This document shows, piece after piece, positions 33,587 through 42,134 of a stretch of 64,000 nt of DNA. The position numbers and the translations under genes were made by a program. The number at the start of each line of letters is the position of its first letter. The first letter of the stretch is position 1. The notes under the pieces are model-generated. The model did no database searches and was not told the origin of the DNA. It was given only the letters and a program-made list of their open reading frames with translations. Origin of the DNA: Pseudomonas sp. CCC3.1. Its GTDB lineage: Bacteria; Pseudomonadota; Gammaproteobacteria; Pseudomonadales; Pseudomonadaceae. The stretch covers positions 5,430,501 to 5,494,500 of the forward strand of contig NZ_CP133778.1 in assembly GCF_034347405.1 (NCBI RefSeq), in the 5' to 3' direction.

Positions 33587-34816
33587 ATGCTTAACGGCCT
33601 ATGGCTCAGCTTTTTCGTTGTCGCAGCCGTGTCGGCCCTCGCTCAGTGGCTGGTGGGTGGCAATGCCGGGATCTTCGCGGCGATCGTTGAAAGCATTTTC
33701 GCCATGGCCAAGCTGTCGGTCGAAGTGATGGTTTTGCTGTTCGGCACCCTGACCTTGTGGCTGGGGTTTCTGCGCATTGCCGAGAAAGCCGGCATTGTCG
33801 ACTGGCTGGGCAAGGCGCTGGGGCCGCTGTTCAAGCGTTTGATGCCGGAAGTGCCGCCGGGTCACCCGGCACTCGGCTTTATTACCCTGAACTTCGCCGC
33901 CAACGGCCTGGGTCTCGACAATGCCGCCACGCCGATTGGCCTCAAGGCCATGCGTGCCCTGCAAGAGTTGAACCCCAGCCCTACCAGCGCGAGCAATGCG
34001 CAAATCCTGTTTCTGGTGCTCAACGCCTCCTCGTTGACCCTGTTGCCCGTGACCATCTTTATGTATCGCGCCCAGCAAGGGGCGGCCGATCCGACGCTGG
34101 TGTTCCTGCCGATCTTGCTGGCGACCAGTGCCTCGACTCTGGTGGGGCTGCTGTCGGTGGCCTTTATGCAGCGTCTGCGGCTGTGGGACCCGGTGGTGTT
34201 GGCCTATCTGATACCGGGTGCGTTGGTGCTGGGCGGGTTTATGGCGTTGCTGGCAACCTTGTCGGCCACGGCGCTGGCCAGCTTGTCGTCAATCCTCGGC
34301 AACTTGACGCTATTCGGGCTGATCATGCTGTTTTTGGTGATTGGAGCGCTGCGCAAGGTCAAAGTCTACGAAGCGTTCGTCGAAGGAGCCAAAGAAGGCT
34401 TCGACGTGGCCAAGAACCTGCTGCCGTACTTGGTGGCGATGCTCTGTGCGGTAGGCGTGCTTCGGGCTTCGGGCGCGCTGGACTTTGGCCTGGACGGCAT
34501 TCGTCATGTGGTCGAGTGGCTGGGCTGGGACACGCGTTTTGTGGATGCGCTGCCGACCGCGATGGTCAAGCCGTTCTCGGGCAGTGCGGCGCGGGCGTTG
34601 CTGATTGAAACCATGCAGAACCAAGGCGTCGACAGCTTCCCGGCGCTGGTCGCGGCGACTGTGCAGGGCAGTACGGAAACCACGTTCTACGTGCTGGCGG
34701 TGTACTTCGGTGCGGTGGGCATCCAGCGCGCCCGGCATGCCGTGGGCTGCGCCTTGCTGGCGGAGTTTGCAGGCGTGGTGGCGGCGATTGGCGTTTGTTA
34801 CTGGTTCTTCGGTTAA
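33587..34816 (+). CDS. Nucleoside-recognition (Gate) domain membrane protein, SpmA/SpmB fusion type
   Basis: The 409-residue membrane protein carries two Gate domains: the first around LFGTLTLWLGFLRIAEKAG (residues 45-65) with the NAATPIGLKAM motif near 115, the second around KEGFDVAKNLLPYLVAMLCAVG (near 265) with VKPFSGSAARALLIE and GSTETTFYVLAVYFGAVG. In Bacillus these halves are separate proteins, SpmA and SpmB, linked to spore-core dehydration; in proteobacteria the role is unknown and probably involves solute or nucleoside transport. It stands alone between gltP and the repeat at 34864. Confidence 0.88.
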   Translation: MLNGLWLSFFVVAAVSALAQWLVGGNAGIFAAIVESIFAMAKLSVEVMVLLFGTLTLWLGFLRIAEKAGIVDWLGKALGPLFKRLMPEVPPGHPALGFITLNFAANGLGLDNAATPIGLKAMRALQELNPSPTSASNAQILFLVLNASSLTLLPVTIFMYRAQQGAADPTLVFLPILLATSASTLVGLLSVAFMQRLRLWDPVVLAYLIPGALVLGGFMALLATLSATALASLSSILGNLTLFGLIMLFLVIGALRKVKVYEAFVEGAKEGFDVAKNLLPYLVAMLCAVGVLRASGALDFGLDGIRHVVEWLGWDTRFVDALPTAMVKPFSGSAARALLIETMQNQGVDSFPALVAATVQGSTETTFYVLAVYFGAVGIQRARHAVGCALLAEFAGVVAAIGVCYWFFG

Positions 34817-34863
34817 CACGCCCAACCATGGATTCTGAGGGCTATTTAAGCAAACACGGACCC

Positions 34864-34930
34864 TGTAGGAGCGAGCTTGCCTCGCGATCTTTTAACCGAT
34901 CAAAAGATCGCGAGGCAAGCTCGCTCCTAC
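34864..34930. repeat. Family A palindromic repeat, nearly perfect
   Basis: TGTAGGAGCGAGCTTGCCTC pairs with GAGGCAAGCTCGCTCCTAC, around a loop with GATCTTTTAACCGATCAAAAGATC. It lies between the ends of two convergent genes. Confidence 0.88.
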
Positions 34931-34964
34931 CGGTTTCAGGTACACCCTGAGGATAAGGGCGCTT

Positions 34965-35591
34965 TTAGCGTTGTGTCTGCCCTTGCTGCAACACCCACTG
35001 CACCACTTGCGGCATCAGGGTGTCAGTCGCTTGTCCAAACCCCGCCACAACCCCCGGGACCAATGGATTCGTCAGCGGCTGGCGCACTTCGAAGCGCTTG
35101 GAGCCAATGATCCGTTGGTCGCTGGAACGCACCAGTCGGGCGTTGTATTGCACGATAACTTCCGGGCTTTTGCCGTTGTAATGGGTCTGGAACGCCAACA
35201 GCTCGCCGCCTAACTCGTAATCGGACTGCAAGTTGCTGTCGTCGGTGCTCAAGGCTTTGATTCGACCGTCTTGCAAGAAGGCATCCAGCAATCGATTGCG
35301 CAGCAGCGCCGGGGCCGGGTCGCTCCAGCGCGCACCCTTGTAGTTACTGACCAGGTTGCCCTCGGGTATCACGGCAATGTTCTGGCTGTTGAGCGCGTTG
35401 CTGGCCATCGGCTTGTCCAGACGCAGTGACCACGTGACTGGCGCGCCTTGGCTGGCAGCAATCGGCGTTTGTGCGTCAGGCAACCGATACACATCAACGA
35501 CCTCAGGCTTGGGCAAAATCGAGCAAGCGCTGATCAGGCTCAGGCTGGCGGCCAGGAGGAGGGAGCCTGCCAGGCGAAAAGTAAGGGTCAT
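34965..35591 (-). CDS. ABC transport auxiliary lipoprotein (PqiC/DUF330-like)
   Basis: A 208-residue lipoprotein (signal then LSLISAC, Cys near residue 23) with the ABC_trans_aux domain: LPDAQ near 40, WSLRLDKP, LRNRLLDAFLQDGRI and a C-terminal amphipathic helix. Such proteins are outer-membrane partners of MCE transport systems. It is last in the operon; its start overlaps the MlaD-like stop by four bases. The pairing with MCE, ATPase and permease genes supports trans-envelope lipid movement. Confidence 0.9.
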   Translation of the reverse strand: MTLTFRLAGSLLLAASLSLISACSILPKPEVVDVYRLPDAQTPIAASQGAPVTWSLRLDKPMASNALNSQNIAVIPEGNLVSNYKGARWSDPAPALLRNRLLDAFLQDGRIKALSTDDSNLQSDYELGGELLAFQTHYNGKSPEVIVQYNARLVRSSDQRIIGSKRFEVRQPLTNPLVPGVVAGFGQATDTLMPQVVQWVLQQGQTQR

Positions 35592-36526
35592 GGCGTGAAT
35601 TCCTTGTTCTGCTCGCGGCCCAGCAAGTAACCGCTCGGGTTGGCTTCCAGACGCCGCGAAATGCCCCGCAGCGTGCCGAGGGTTTCGCGCAGCTCATTGA
35701 CCGCAGGGCCTAGCTGATTAAGGCCTTGCAGCCCGCTGTTGAGCGAGTCCTGGTTGTTGTTGATCAACGTGTTGATGGTCGCGGTGCTGTGCTCCAGCGA
35801 CTTCATGGCTTGCTCGGCGCTGGTGAACATTTGCTTGCCCTGGTCATTGAGCAAGCCGTTGGCGTTACGCATCAGCGCAGTGGTTTGCTCAAGCGTTGTG
35901 GAGGCTTGTTTGCCCACCTGTGACAGCTGCTTGAGGGTTTGGGCAATGTCCCCGCGCTGGCTGGAAATCGCCGTGGTGGTTTGCTCAAGGTTATCCAGGG
36001 TTTTGCTCACACGGTCGACGTTCTCAGGAGAGAACAGCTGATTGGCGTTGTGCAGCAATACGTTGATGTTGGCCAGCATGTCGTTGCCATCGGTCAGCAG
36101 TCGGGCAATCGGGGAGGGTGCGGCCACAATGACCGGCAGCTTGCCGTCTTTACCCGTGAGCATCGGGCTGCTCGGGTCGCCGCCACTGAGCTGGATGATC
36201 GAGGTGCCCGTCACGCCGGTCAGCGCGAGCTTGGCCTTGGTGTCGACCTTGACCGGAGTGCCCGCCGCCAGGCGAATACGCGCCAGCACGCGACGCGGGT
36301 CTTTGTCGTCCAGACGCAATTCGATCACGTCACCGACCTTGATCCCGTTGTATTGCACCGAGCTGCCTTTGGACAAGCCACTGACCGCCTCGTTGAACAC
36401 CACTTCGTAGTCCTTGAACGTGTTGTCCATGCTCGATTTGGCCAGCCACAGGCCAAACAGCATGGCCCCGACGACGACCAACACGCTGAGCAGGCCGATC
36501 AATACATGATGGGCACGGGTTTCCAT
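35588..36526 (-). CDS. MCE/MlaD-family substrate-binding protein
   Basis: The 312-residue protein has an N-terminal membrane anchor (about 8-30), one MCE domain (about 38-115, VVFNEAVSGLSKGSSVQYNGIKVGDV) and a long helical C-terminal region (about 180-295) rich in heptad-like leucines. It is longer than E. coli MlaD, so it belongs to the needle-like group with a helical tail that can reach across the periplasm. ATG 36526 follows the ATPase stop by one base; an in-frame longer opening overlaps the ATPase gene and is not used. Confidence 0.92.
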   Translation of the reverse strand: METRAHHVLIGLLSVLVVVGAMLFGLWLAKSSMDNTFKDYEVVFNEAVSGLSKGSSVQYNGIKVGDVIELRLDDKDPRRVLARIRLAAGTPVKVDTKAKLALTGVTGTSIIQLSGGDPSSPMLTGKDGKLPVIVAAPSPIARLLTDGNDMLANINVLLHNANQLFSPENVDRVSKTLDNLEQTTTAISSQRGDIAQTLKQLSQVGKQASTTLEQTTALMRNANGLLNDQGKQMFTSAEQAMKSLEHSTATINTLINNNQDSLNSGLQGLNQLGPAVNELRETLGTLRGISRRLEANPSGYLLGREQNKEFTP

Positions 36527-36527
36527 G

Positions 36528-37331
36528 TTATTGCTCCTTACACTGGGTTGCCGCTTCATACGCGGCGCGGCCACGGGGGCCATGGAAATACTCATGAATC
36601 CACGGGTCGTCGAAATCTTCGACTTCGGTGATAGGCGCTGCCACCAACACCCGTTTTTGCGATAACACCGCCACCCGATCAGTGATGGTGTACAGCGTGT
36701 CGAGGTCATGGGTGACCAGAAACACGCTCAAACCCAACGCATCACGCAGGGTCAGAATCAGTTGGTCGAACGCCGCCGCGCCAATCGGGTCGAGCCCGGC
36801 AGTGGGTTCGTCAAGAAACAGAATATCCGGGTCCAGCGCCAGTGCACGGGCCAGTGCGGCGCGCTTGATCATCCCGCCAGACAGCGCCGAGGGGTACTTG
36901 TCGGCAGCCGACAGCGGCAGCCCGGCCAATGCCAGCTTGACGCACGCCAGGTGCTCGGCGTCGGGGCGGCTTAGCCCGGCGTGCTCGATCAAGGGCAGGG
37001 CGATGTTCTCTGTCACCGTCAGCGAGGAAAACAGTGCGCCTTGTTGAAACAGCACGCCAAAGCGCCGTTCAATCAGCGAACGCTCGGCTTCATGCAGGCT
37101 GAGCAAGTCTTTGCCGAACACCCGCACTTCGCCTTCACTGGGCCGACGCAGGCCAACAATGCTGCGCAACAGCACCGATTTACCCGTGCCAGAACCGCCG
37201 ACCACGCCGAGAATTTCACCTTTGTACACATCCAGGTCGAGGTTCTCGTGCACGCTTTGGCTGCCGAAGCGATTACACAGGCCGCGTACTTCGATTACCG
37301 CCTCGCGGGGCGCCTTTGTAGGAGTACTCAC
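36528..37331 (-). CDS. MlaF-like ATP-binding protein of MCE transporter
   Basis: A 267-residue ATPase: Walker A GGSGTGKS, Q-loop LFQQGALFSSLTVTENIALPL, signature LSGGM, Walker B ILFLDEPTAGLD and switch histidine VTHDLDTL. The LFQQGALF stretch is typical of MlaF, and the C-terminal tail after HGPRGRAAYEAA extends beyond the core domain. It energises the permease at 37328, with which it overlaps by four bases. Confidence 0.93.
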   Translation of the reverse strand: MSTPTKAPREAVIEVRGLCNRFGSQSVHENLDLDVYKGEILGVVGGSGTGKSVLLRSIVGLRRPSEGEVRVFGKDLLSLHEAERSLIERRFGVLFQQGALFSSLTVTENIALPLIEHAGLSRPDAEHLACVKLALAGLPLSAADKYPSALSGGMIKRAALARALALDPDILFLDEPTAGLDPIGAAAFDQLILTLRDALGLSVFLVTHDLDTLYTITDRVAVLSQKRVLVAAPITEVEDFDDPWIHEYFHGPRGRAAYEAATQCKEQ

Positions 37332-38482
37332 CAGCCCATCTCCATAAAGAACAACGCGGCCACGGCGTCGAGGAGGATCACGATAAAGATCGACTGCACC
37401 ACGCTGGAGGTGGTGTGTGCGCCCACCGACTCAGCGCTGCCGCTGACTTTAAAGCCCTCAAGGCAGCCGACAGCTGCGATCAGAAAGGCAAAGAAGGGGG
37501 CTTTGGCCATGCCTACCAGAAAATTTTTGACCCCGATGTCGGAGTGCAGCATCGAAATAAACATGTCCGGGGAGATGCCGATTGATACAACGCACACCAC
37601 CGCGCCGCCGAGAATGCCGGCCATCATGGCGACAAAGGTCAGCAGCGGCAGGGCGATCAACAGCGCCAGCACCCGTGGCAATACCAGCAAATCCATCGGA
37701 TCGAGGCCCAGTGTGCGGATCGCATCGATTTCTTCGTTGGCCTTCATTGAGCCGATCTGGGCGGTAAAGGAACTGGCCGTACGGCCCGCCATCAGGATGG
37801 CAGTGAGCAACACGCCAAACTCACGCAGAAATGAAAACGCCACCAGGTCGACGGTGTAAATGCCCGCGCCAAAGTTGGCCAGCACCGTGGCCCCCAAAAA
37901 CGCCACCACGGCGCCCACCATGAAGGTCAGCAGCGCCACAATGGGCGCGGCGTTAAGGCCGATTTGCTCGATTTGTGCCACCACCGGGGTGATGCGCCAT
38001 TGCTTGGGACGAAAGAGATTGCGGGCCAGGGTTTGCAGGATCACCCCGATAAACCCCAGCAGTTGCAGCGTGTCTTGCCATAACTTATTGACCGAGCAGC
38101 CGATGCGACTCAGCAATTGGATGCCGAGGTTCACTTCGACAGCTTTAACCGGCACACAGAAGTCGCGCATGGAGGAATAAACGGTTTGCAGCAAGGCGCG
38201 ATCAGCGGCGGGGAGTTTGGTTGCGGAGTCGGCCAGTTGGGCGACGCGTTCGGCGCCCAGCAGTTCGACCAGCAGCGACGCACCCGCGGTGTCGAGCCGA
38301 GAGACGTCATCGAGGTCAATCAGGGTGCCAGCGTCGTACTTGCCCGCGAGCTGTTCGGTCAGCAATTTTAGCCGGGCATAGTTGACCAGCGTCCATTGGC
38401 CACTGATTTTCAGCCGCGCCGGATTGCTTGACGTGTCTAGTTGGGCATCGCCCGCCATGGCAGTGATAGTCGTAGGCTCCAT
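37328..38482 (-). CDS. MlaE-family permease with N-terminal STAS domain
   Basis: The 384-residue protein starts with a STAS-like domain (about 20-115, with LIDLDDVSRLDTAGASLL) fused to an MlaE permease (about 130-384). The permease contains VGAVVAFLGATVLANFGAG and IGSMKANEEIDAIRTLGLDPMDLLVLPR, the coupling helix. In enterobacteria the STAS partner is a separate protein, MlaB. It heads the four-gene operon permease, ATPase, MCE protein, lipoprotein. Direction of lipid flow and cargo are unknown. Confidence 0.93.
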   Translation of the reverse strand: MEPTTITAMAGDAQLDTSSNPARLKISGQWTLVNYARLKLLTEQLAGKYDAGTLIDLDDVSRLDTAGASLLVELLGAERVAQLADSATKLPAADRALLQTVYSSMRDFCVPVKAVEVNLGIQLLSRIGCSVNKLWQDTLQLLGFIGVILQTLARNLFRPKQWRITPVVAQIEQIGLNAAPIVALLTFMVGAVVAFLGATVLANFGAGIYTVDLVAFSFLREFGVLLTAILMAGRTASSFTAQIGSMKANEEIDAIRTLGLDPMDLLVLPRVLALLIALPLLTFVAMMAGILGGAVVCVVSIGISPDMFISMLHSDIGVKNFLVGMAKAPFFAFLIAAVGCLEGFKVSGSAESVGAHTTSSVVQSIFIVILLDAVAALFFMEMGW

Positions 38483-38537
38483 GCTCAGTACGCTTAAACG
38501 CAGACCTTATGTAATAGCACACTCTTGTAAAAGTGTT

Positions 38538-39593
38538 TCAGTTTGCCTGCACATCGGTCGCGGGGGATTGATCTGTGTCGGTAACGTCGAAGCGCAGCAC
38601 ACCAATCATTTGCCCGTCCTCGGTCAAAACCTGCACTTGCCAGCGTCCGACCGAGTTGGGCGGGAAGTTCAGCTTGTGGGTCCAGGCCCGGTAGCCTTCC
38701 TTGCGCCCGCCGCGAATATCCAGGGCAATACGATCAACGGCTTGGCCGTTGAGTTTCCAGACGTGGTAAATCCGTTCGTTCAGGCCGCGCGGGGCATTGA
38801 TAGAGGTGTAGGCATAAAGGCCATTGCTGCGCAGTTGATTGACGCTGATCTGCTCGATGCTCTCGCCTGGTGTGCGGCCTTGCAACTGAGTCGTTACTGC
38901 CACTTCGGTCATCCACAGCGTCGCGGGCGGCACCCACGAGCGCAGCAGCCAGCCCGTGCCGCCCAACGCGAGGACGATCAGTGGCAGTATCAGCCAGCCG
39001 CGCCAGGTTTTGAGCGGCAGGCTGACCGCCATGCTGGGGATGGAAAGCAGCACAGCGGCGCCCAGCGCCAGTTTGTAGCTCTCGGCGGTGGTCAGGTTGA
39101 GGATGATCGGCAGCGCAGTCAGCAGCGCCGCAAACAAGGCCAACGTGTGCATGCCCAAGTACAGCCAGCGGCGTGGGGCCAGCCATTTGTAATACAGCGG
39201 GTCAGTGATGGTCACCAGCGCGGCGGCACCGAGCAGGCCAGTAAACACCAATTGGCCGCTGTTCCAGGTGGTGGTGACAAAGAAGAAGGGCAGGACGAAA
39301 AACAGGCTTTCTTGATGGATCATCTGCGTTGCATAACGCAGCAGAGGCGGGGGGATTTCGCGTTTGAACACCCGGGCGAACCATTGGGTCAGGGTGTTTT
39401 CGAGCATCAACCAGACCCAGCTCACCAGCAGGATCACGGCGATCCAGCGGGCCATGCCTTGTTGGCGGTCCACCAGAATAAAACTGCCCACCCCCGAGCA
39501 AAAGCCGAACAGCGCGATCAGCCCTGGATAGCGCTTCATCAACTCAAGGATGCGCTGTACGTAGTGGTTCCAGTTTGGCATTCGGTGGTTCAC
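38538..39593 (-). CDS. DUF5924/DUF2914 membrane protein
   Basis: A 351-residue protein with about six hydrophobic spans in the first 235 residues, followed by a soluble C-terminal domain (about 240-345) with AVTTQLQGR, YHVWKLNGQAVDRIALDIRGG and WQVQVLTEDGQMIGVLRFDV, which fits the DUF2914 beta-sandwich. Function unknown. Starts at 39593 and 39581 are both possible. It is monocistronic, between the MCE operon and the FAH-fold gene; both flanking genes are on the same strand. Confidence 0.82.
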   Translation of the reverse strand: MNHRMPNWNHYVQRILELMKRYPGLIALFGFCSGVGSFILVDRQQGMARWIAVILLVSWVWLMLENTLTQWFARVFKREIPPPLLRYATQMIHQESLFFVLPFFFVTTTWNSGQLVFTGLLGAAALVTITDPLYYKWLAPRRWLYLGMHTLALFAALLTALPIILNLTTAESYKLALGAAVLLSIPSMAVSLPLKTWRGWLILPLIVLALGGTGWLLRSWVPPATLWMTEVAVTTQLQGRTPGESIEQISVNQLRSNGLYAYTSINAPRGLNERIYHVWKLNGQAVDRIALDIRGGRKEGYRAWTHKLNFPPNSVGRWQVQVLTEDGQMIGVLRFDVTDTDQSPATDVQAN

Positions 39594-39672
39594 ATTCTGC
39601 GTAGGAAAAATCCAAGACAGAATAACGGTTTAGCGGGGTTGGCGTCCGGGTTGATTGCCCGGCGGTGATCCC

Positions 39673-39734
39673 ATCGCGGGCAAGCCCGCTCCCACAAGGT
39701 CAGATCAACCTGTGGGAGCGGGCTTGCCCGCGAT
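39673..39734. repeat. Family B palindromic repeat, arms in reversed order
   Basis: The left part is ATCGCGGGCAAGCCCGCTCC, then CACA and a short loop (AGGTCAGATCAACC), then TGTGGGAGCGGGCTTGCCCGCGAT. The core GGGAGCGGGCTTGCCCGCGAT element is distinct from the GGAGCGAGCTTGC element of family A. Confidence 0.85.
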
Positions 39735-39756
39735 AAGGTCGGCGCGGTTTTATGGA

Positions 39757-40422
39757 TTAGCGCACGCTGCTTTGGAAGCGGCTCACGTCTGTCAGTTCCA
39801 GCACCAGCTCGTCGCCCACGTTCAGCGGGCCAACACCGACCGGGGTGCCGGTCATGATCACGTCGCCCGCTTGCAGCGAGAAGCACGCAGCCATGTGCTG
39901 AATCATCGGCACAATCGGGTTGAGCATCAGGGCGCTGTTGCCGTCCTGACGTACTTCGCCGTTGATGGTCAGGCGAATGCCGATGTCGGTCAGATCAGTG
40001 AAGGTGCAGCTCGGCACAAACGGAGCCAGCACGCAGGCGCCGTCGAACGATTTGGCGATTTCCCACGGCAGGCCCTTGCTCTTGAGCTCGGATTGCTTAT
40101 CGCGCAGGGTCAGGTCCAGGCCCGGGGCGAAACCGGAGATCGCGTCCAGCACTTCTTCACGGGTCGGGTTGTTCGACAGCGGTTTTCCGAGCAGCACCGA
40201 GATTTCTGCTTCGTAATGCACCGAGCCGCGCTCGGTTGGAATCGCAAACCCGCCTTCGGCTGCGACCACGCAACTGCCTGGCTTGATAAACAGTAACGGT
40301 TCAGTCGGGATCGGGTTATCCAGCTCTTTTGCGTGCTCGGCGTAGTTACGGCCGATGCACACCACTTTGCCCATAGGAAAGTGAATCCGGGTACCGTCGA
40401 CATATTGGTGCTGATAGCTCAT
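39757..40422 (-). CDS. Fumarylacetoacetate hydrolase-fold enzyme
   Basis: A 221-residue FAH-family protein. Metal ligands are the Glu residues in HYEAEISVLLGKPL (near 72) and the Asp of FDGACVLAPFVP; VVCIGRNYAEHAKEL and MTGTPVGVGPL are also typical. Members of this size include oxaloacetate decarboxylases and acylpyruvate hydrolases (the FAHD1 type). The product acted on here is not known. It is 111 bases downstream of the D-2-hydroxyglutarate dehydrogenase gene on the same strand, with a repeat between them. Confidence 0.9.
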   Translation of the reverse strand: MSYQHQYVDGTRIHFPMGKVVCIGRNYAEHAKELDNPIPTEPLLFIKPGSCVVAAEGGFAIPTERGSVHYEAEISVLLGKPLSNNPTREEVLDAISGFAPGLDLTLRDKQSELKSKGLPWEIAKSFDGACVLAPFVPSCTFTDLTDIGIRLTINGEVRQDGNSALMLNPIVPMIQHMAACFSLQAGDVIMTGTPVGVGPLNVGDELVLELTDVSRFQSSVR

Positions 40423-40451
40423 GAATCGACTCCGCTGGGGGTTGCTGACTG

Positions 40452-40518
40452 TGTAGGAGCGAGCTTGCCTCGCGATCTGTTGATCGTTAAAAGCTCGCGA
40501 GGCAAGCTCGCTCCTACA
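40452..40518. repeat. Family A palindromic repeat
   Basis: TGTAGGAGCGAGCTTGCCTC and GAGGCAAGCTCGCTCCTACA around GCGATCTGTTGATCGTTAAAAGCTCGC; the second arm has an AGCTCGC in place of the usual AGATCGC. It separates the dehydrogenase from the FAH gene on the same strand. Confidence 0.88.
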
Positions 40519-40533
40519 GGTTTTGGGGGTTAG

Positions 40534-41928
40534 TTAAACCGCAAAAATCTTGCCGGGGTTCATGATGCCGTTGGGGTCGAACACGGCCTTGAGCGCTTTC
40601 ATGTATTCGATCTCAACCGGCGAGCGGCTGTAGGTCAAGTAATCGCGCTTGGTCATGCCCACGCCATGCTCGGCAGAGATCGAGCCGTTGTACTTCTGAA
40701 CGGTTTCAAATACCCACTTGTTGACCGTCGCGCACTTGGCGAAGAACTCGTCCTTGCTCAGGGCGTCCGGCTTGAGGATGTTCAAGTGCAGGTTGCCGTC
40801 GCCAATGTGGCCGAACCAGACGATTTCGAAGTCCGGGTAGTATTCGCCGACAATCGCGTCAATTTCTTTCAAGAAAGCCGGTACTTTCGACACGGTGACC
40901 GAGATGTCGTTTTTGTACGGCGTCCAGTGCGAGATGGTCTCGGAGATGTATTCGCGCAGTTTCCACAGGTTTTGCAGCTGGGTTTCGCTCTGGCTCATCA
41001 CGCCGTCCAGCACCCAGCCTTGTTCCACGCAGTGCTCGAAGGTTTCCAGCGCGGCAGTGGCCACTTCTTCCGTGGTCGCTTCAAATTCCAGCAGCGCGTA
41101 GAACGGGCAGTCGGTCTCAAACGGAGAAGGTACGTCGCCACGGCCCATGACTTTAGCCAGCGCCTTGTCGGAGAAGAACTCAAACGCCGTCAGATCAAGC
41201 TTGTTCTGGAACGCGTGCAGCACCGGCATGATCGAGTCGAAGTCAGCCGTGCCCAGCACCATCGCCGTCAGGTTTTTCGGCGCGCGATCCAGGCGCATGG
41301 TCGCTTCCACCACAAAACCCAACGTGCCTTCGGCGCCGATAAACAGCTGGCGCATGTCATAGCCGGTAGCGTTTTTGATCAGGTCTTTGTTCAGTTCCAG
41401 CACATCGCCCTTGCCGGTCACGACTTTCATGCCCGCGACCCAGTTGCGGGTCATGCCATAGCGAATCACCTTGATCCCGCCAGCGTTGGTACCGATGTTG
41501 CCGCCAATCTGGCTAGACCCTGCCGAGGCGAAGTCCACCGGGTAGTACAGACCGTTTTCTTCGGCCAGATTTTGCAGGTGCTCAGTGACCACGCCCGGCT
41601 GGCAGACCGCCGTGCGGTCCGTGAGGTTGATGTCCAGCACCTGGTTCATGTAATCGAATGACACCACCACTTCGCCATTCGCCGCCACGGCCGCCGCCGA
41701 CAGGCCGGTACGGCCACCCGATGGCACCAGCGCGACCTTGTGGGCGTTGGCCCACAGCACGATGGCTTGCACTTGTTCAGTGGTTTTCGGGAACACAATG
41801 GCAATCGGGGCAGGGGCGAAGTGCTTGGTCCAGTCCTTGCCGTAAGCATTAAGGGAGTCGGCGTCGGTCAAAACCTTGCCAGGCTCAACCAGGGTCTTCA
41901 GCTCATCAATCACGGCAGGATGGGTCAT
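40534..41928 (-). CDS. D-2-hydroxyglutarate dehydrogenase (FAD-linked)
   Basis: A 464-residue FAD-binding type 4 (VAO-like) oxidoreductase, the length of the Pseudomonas enzyme. PP-loop signature is VPSGGRTGLSAAAVA (near 70-84), with SSQIGGNIGTNAGG and the C-terminal domain HIGDGNLHLNI and EHGVGMTKRDY, where metal-binding histidines lie. It oxidises D-2-hydroxyglutarate to 2-oxoglutarate, passing electrons to a flavoprotein carrier. It is divergent from serA by 206 bases. SerA is known in Pseudomonas to form D-2-hydroxyglutarate by reducing 2-oxoglutarate, so the pair is functionally linked. Confidence 0.9.
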   Translation of the reverse strand: MTHPAVIDELKTLVEPGKVLTDADSLNAYGKDWTKHFAPAPIAIVFPKTTEQVQAIVLWANAHKVALVPSGGRTGLSAAAVAANGEVVVSFDYMNQVLDINLTDRTAVCQPGVVTEHLQNLAEENGLYYPVDFASAGSSQIGGNIGTNAGGIKVIRYGMTRNWVAGMKVVTGKGDVLELNKDLIKNATGYDMRQLFIGAEGTLGFVVEATMRLDRAPKNLTAMVLGTADFDSIMPVLHAFQNKLDLTAFEFFSDKALAKVMGRGDVPSPFETDCPFYALLEFEATTEEVATAALETFEHCVEQGWVLDGVMSQSETQLQNLWKLREYISETISHWTPYKNDISVTVSKVPAFLKEIDAIVGEYYPDFEIVWFGHIGDGNLHLNILKPDALSKDEFFAKCATVNKWVFETVQKYNGSISAEHGVGMTKRDYLTYSRSPVEIEYMKALKAVFDPNGIMNPGKIFAV

Positions 41929-42134
41929 CAACAGAACTCTCGAACAATTCATGGTCATCCTGAGAACGCTTCACGTCGCAGGAATGGGTGTTTAGCGGGG
42001 CGCTTATGCTAGCATACGACCCCCCCGTAGAATCGAGCCGTAGGACGATTCTCGGCGCCGGTCTTCACGCCGGCCAGGTCAGCTCAGGCTGTCCATTCCC
42101 TGCCATTTTTTCTCTGGGACACAGGTTTACGCAG

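Noticed and set aside
40666..41661. Long plus-strand open frame opposite the D-2-hydroxyglutarate dehydrogenase gene
   Set aside because: It is the antisense shadow of a well-supported enzyme gene; its product is rich in His, Arg, Val and Gln with no family features.
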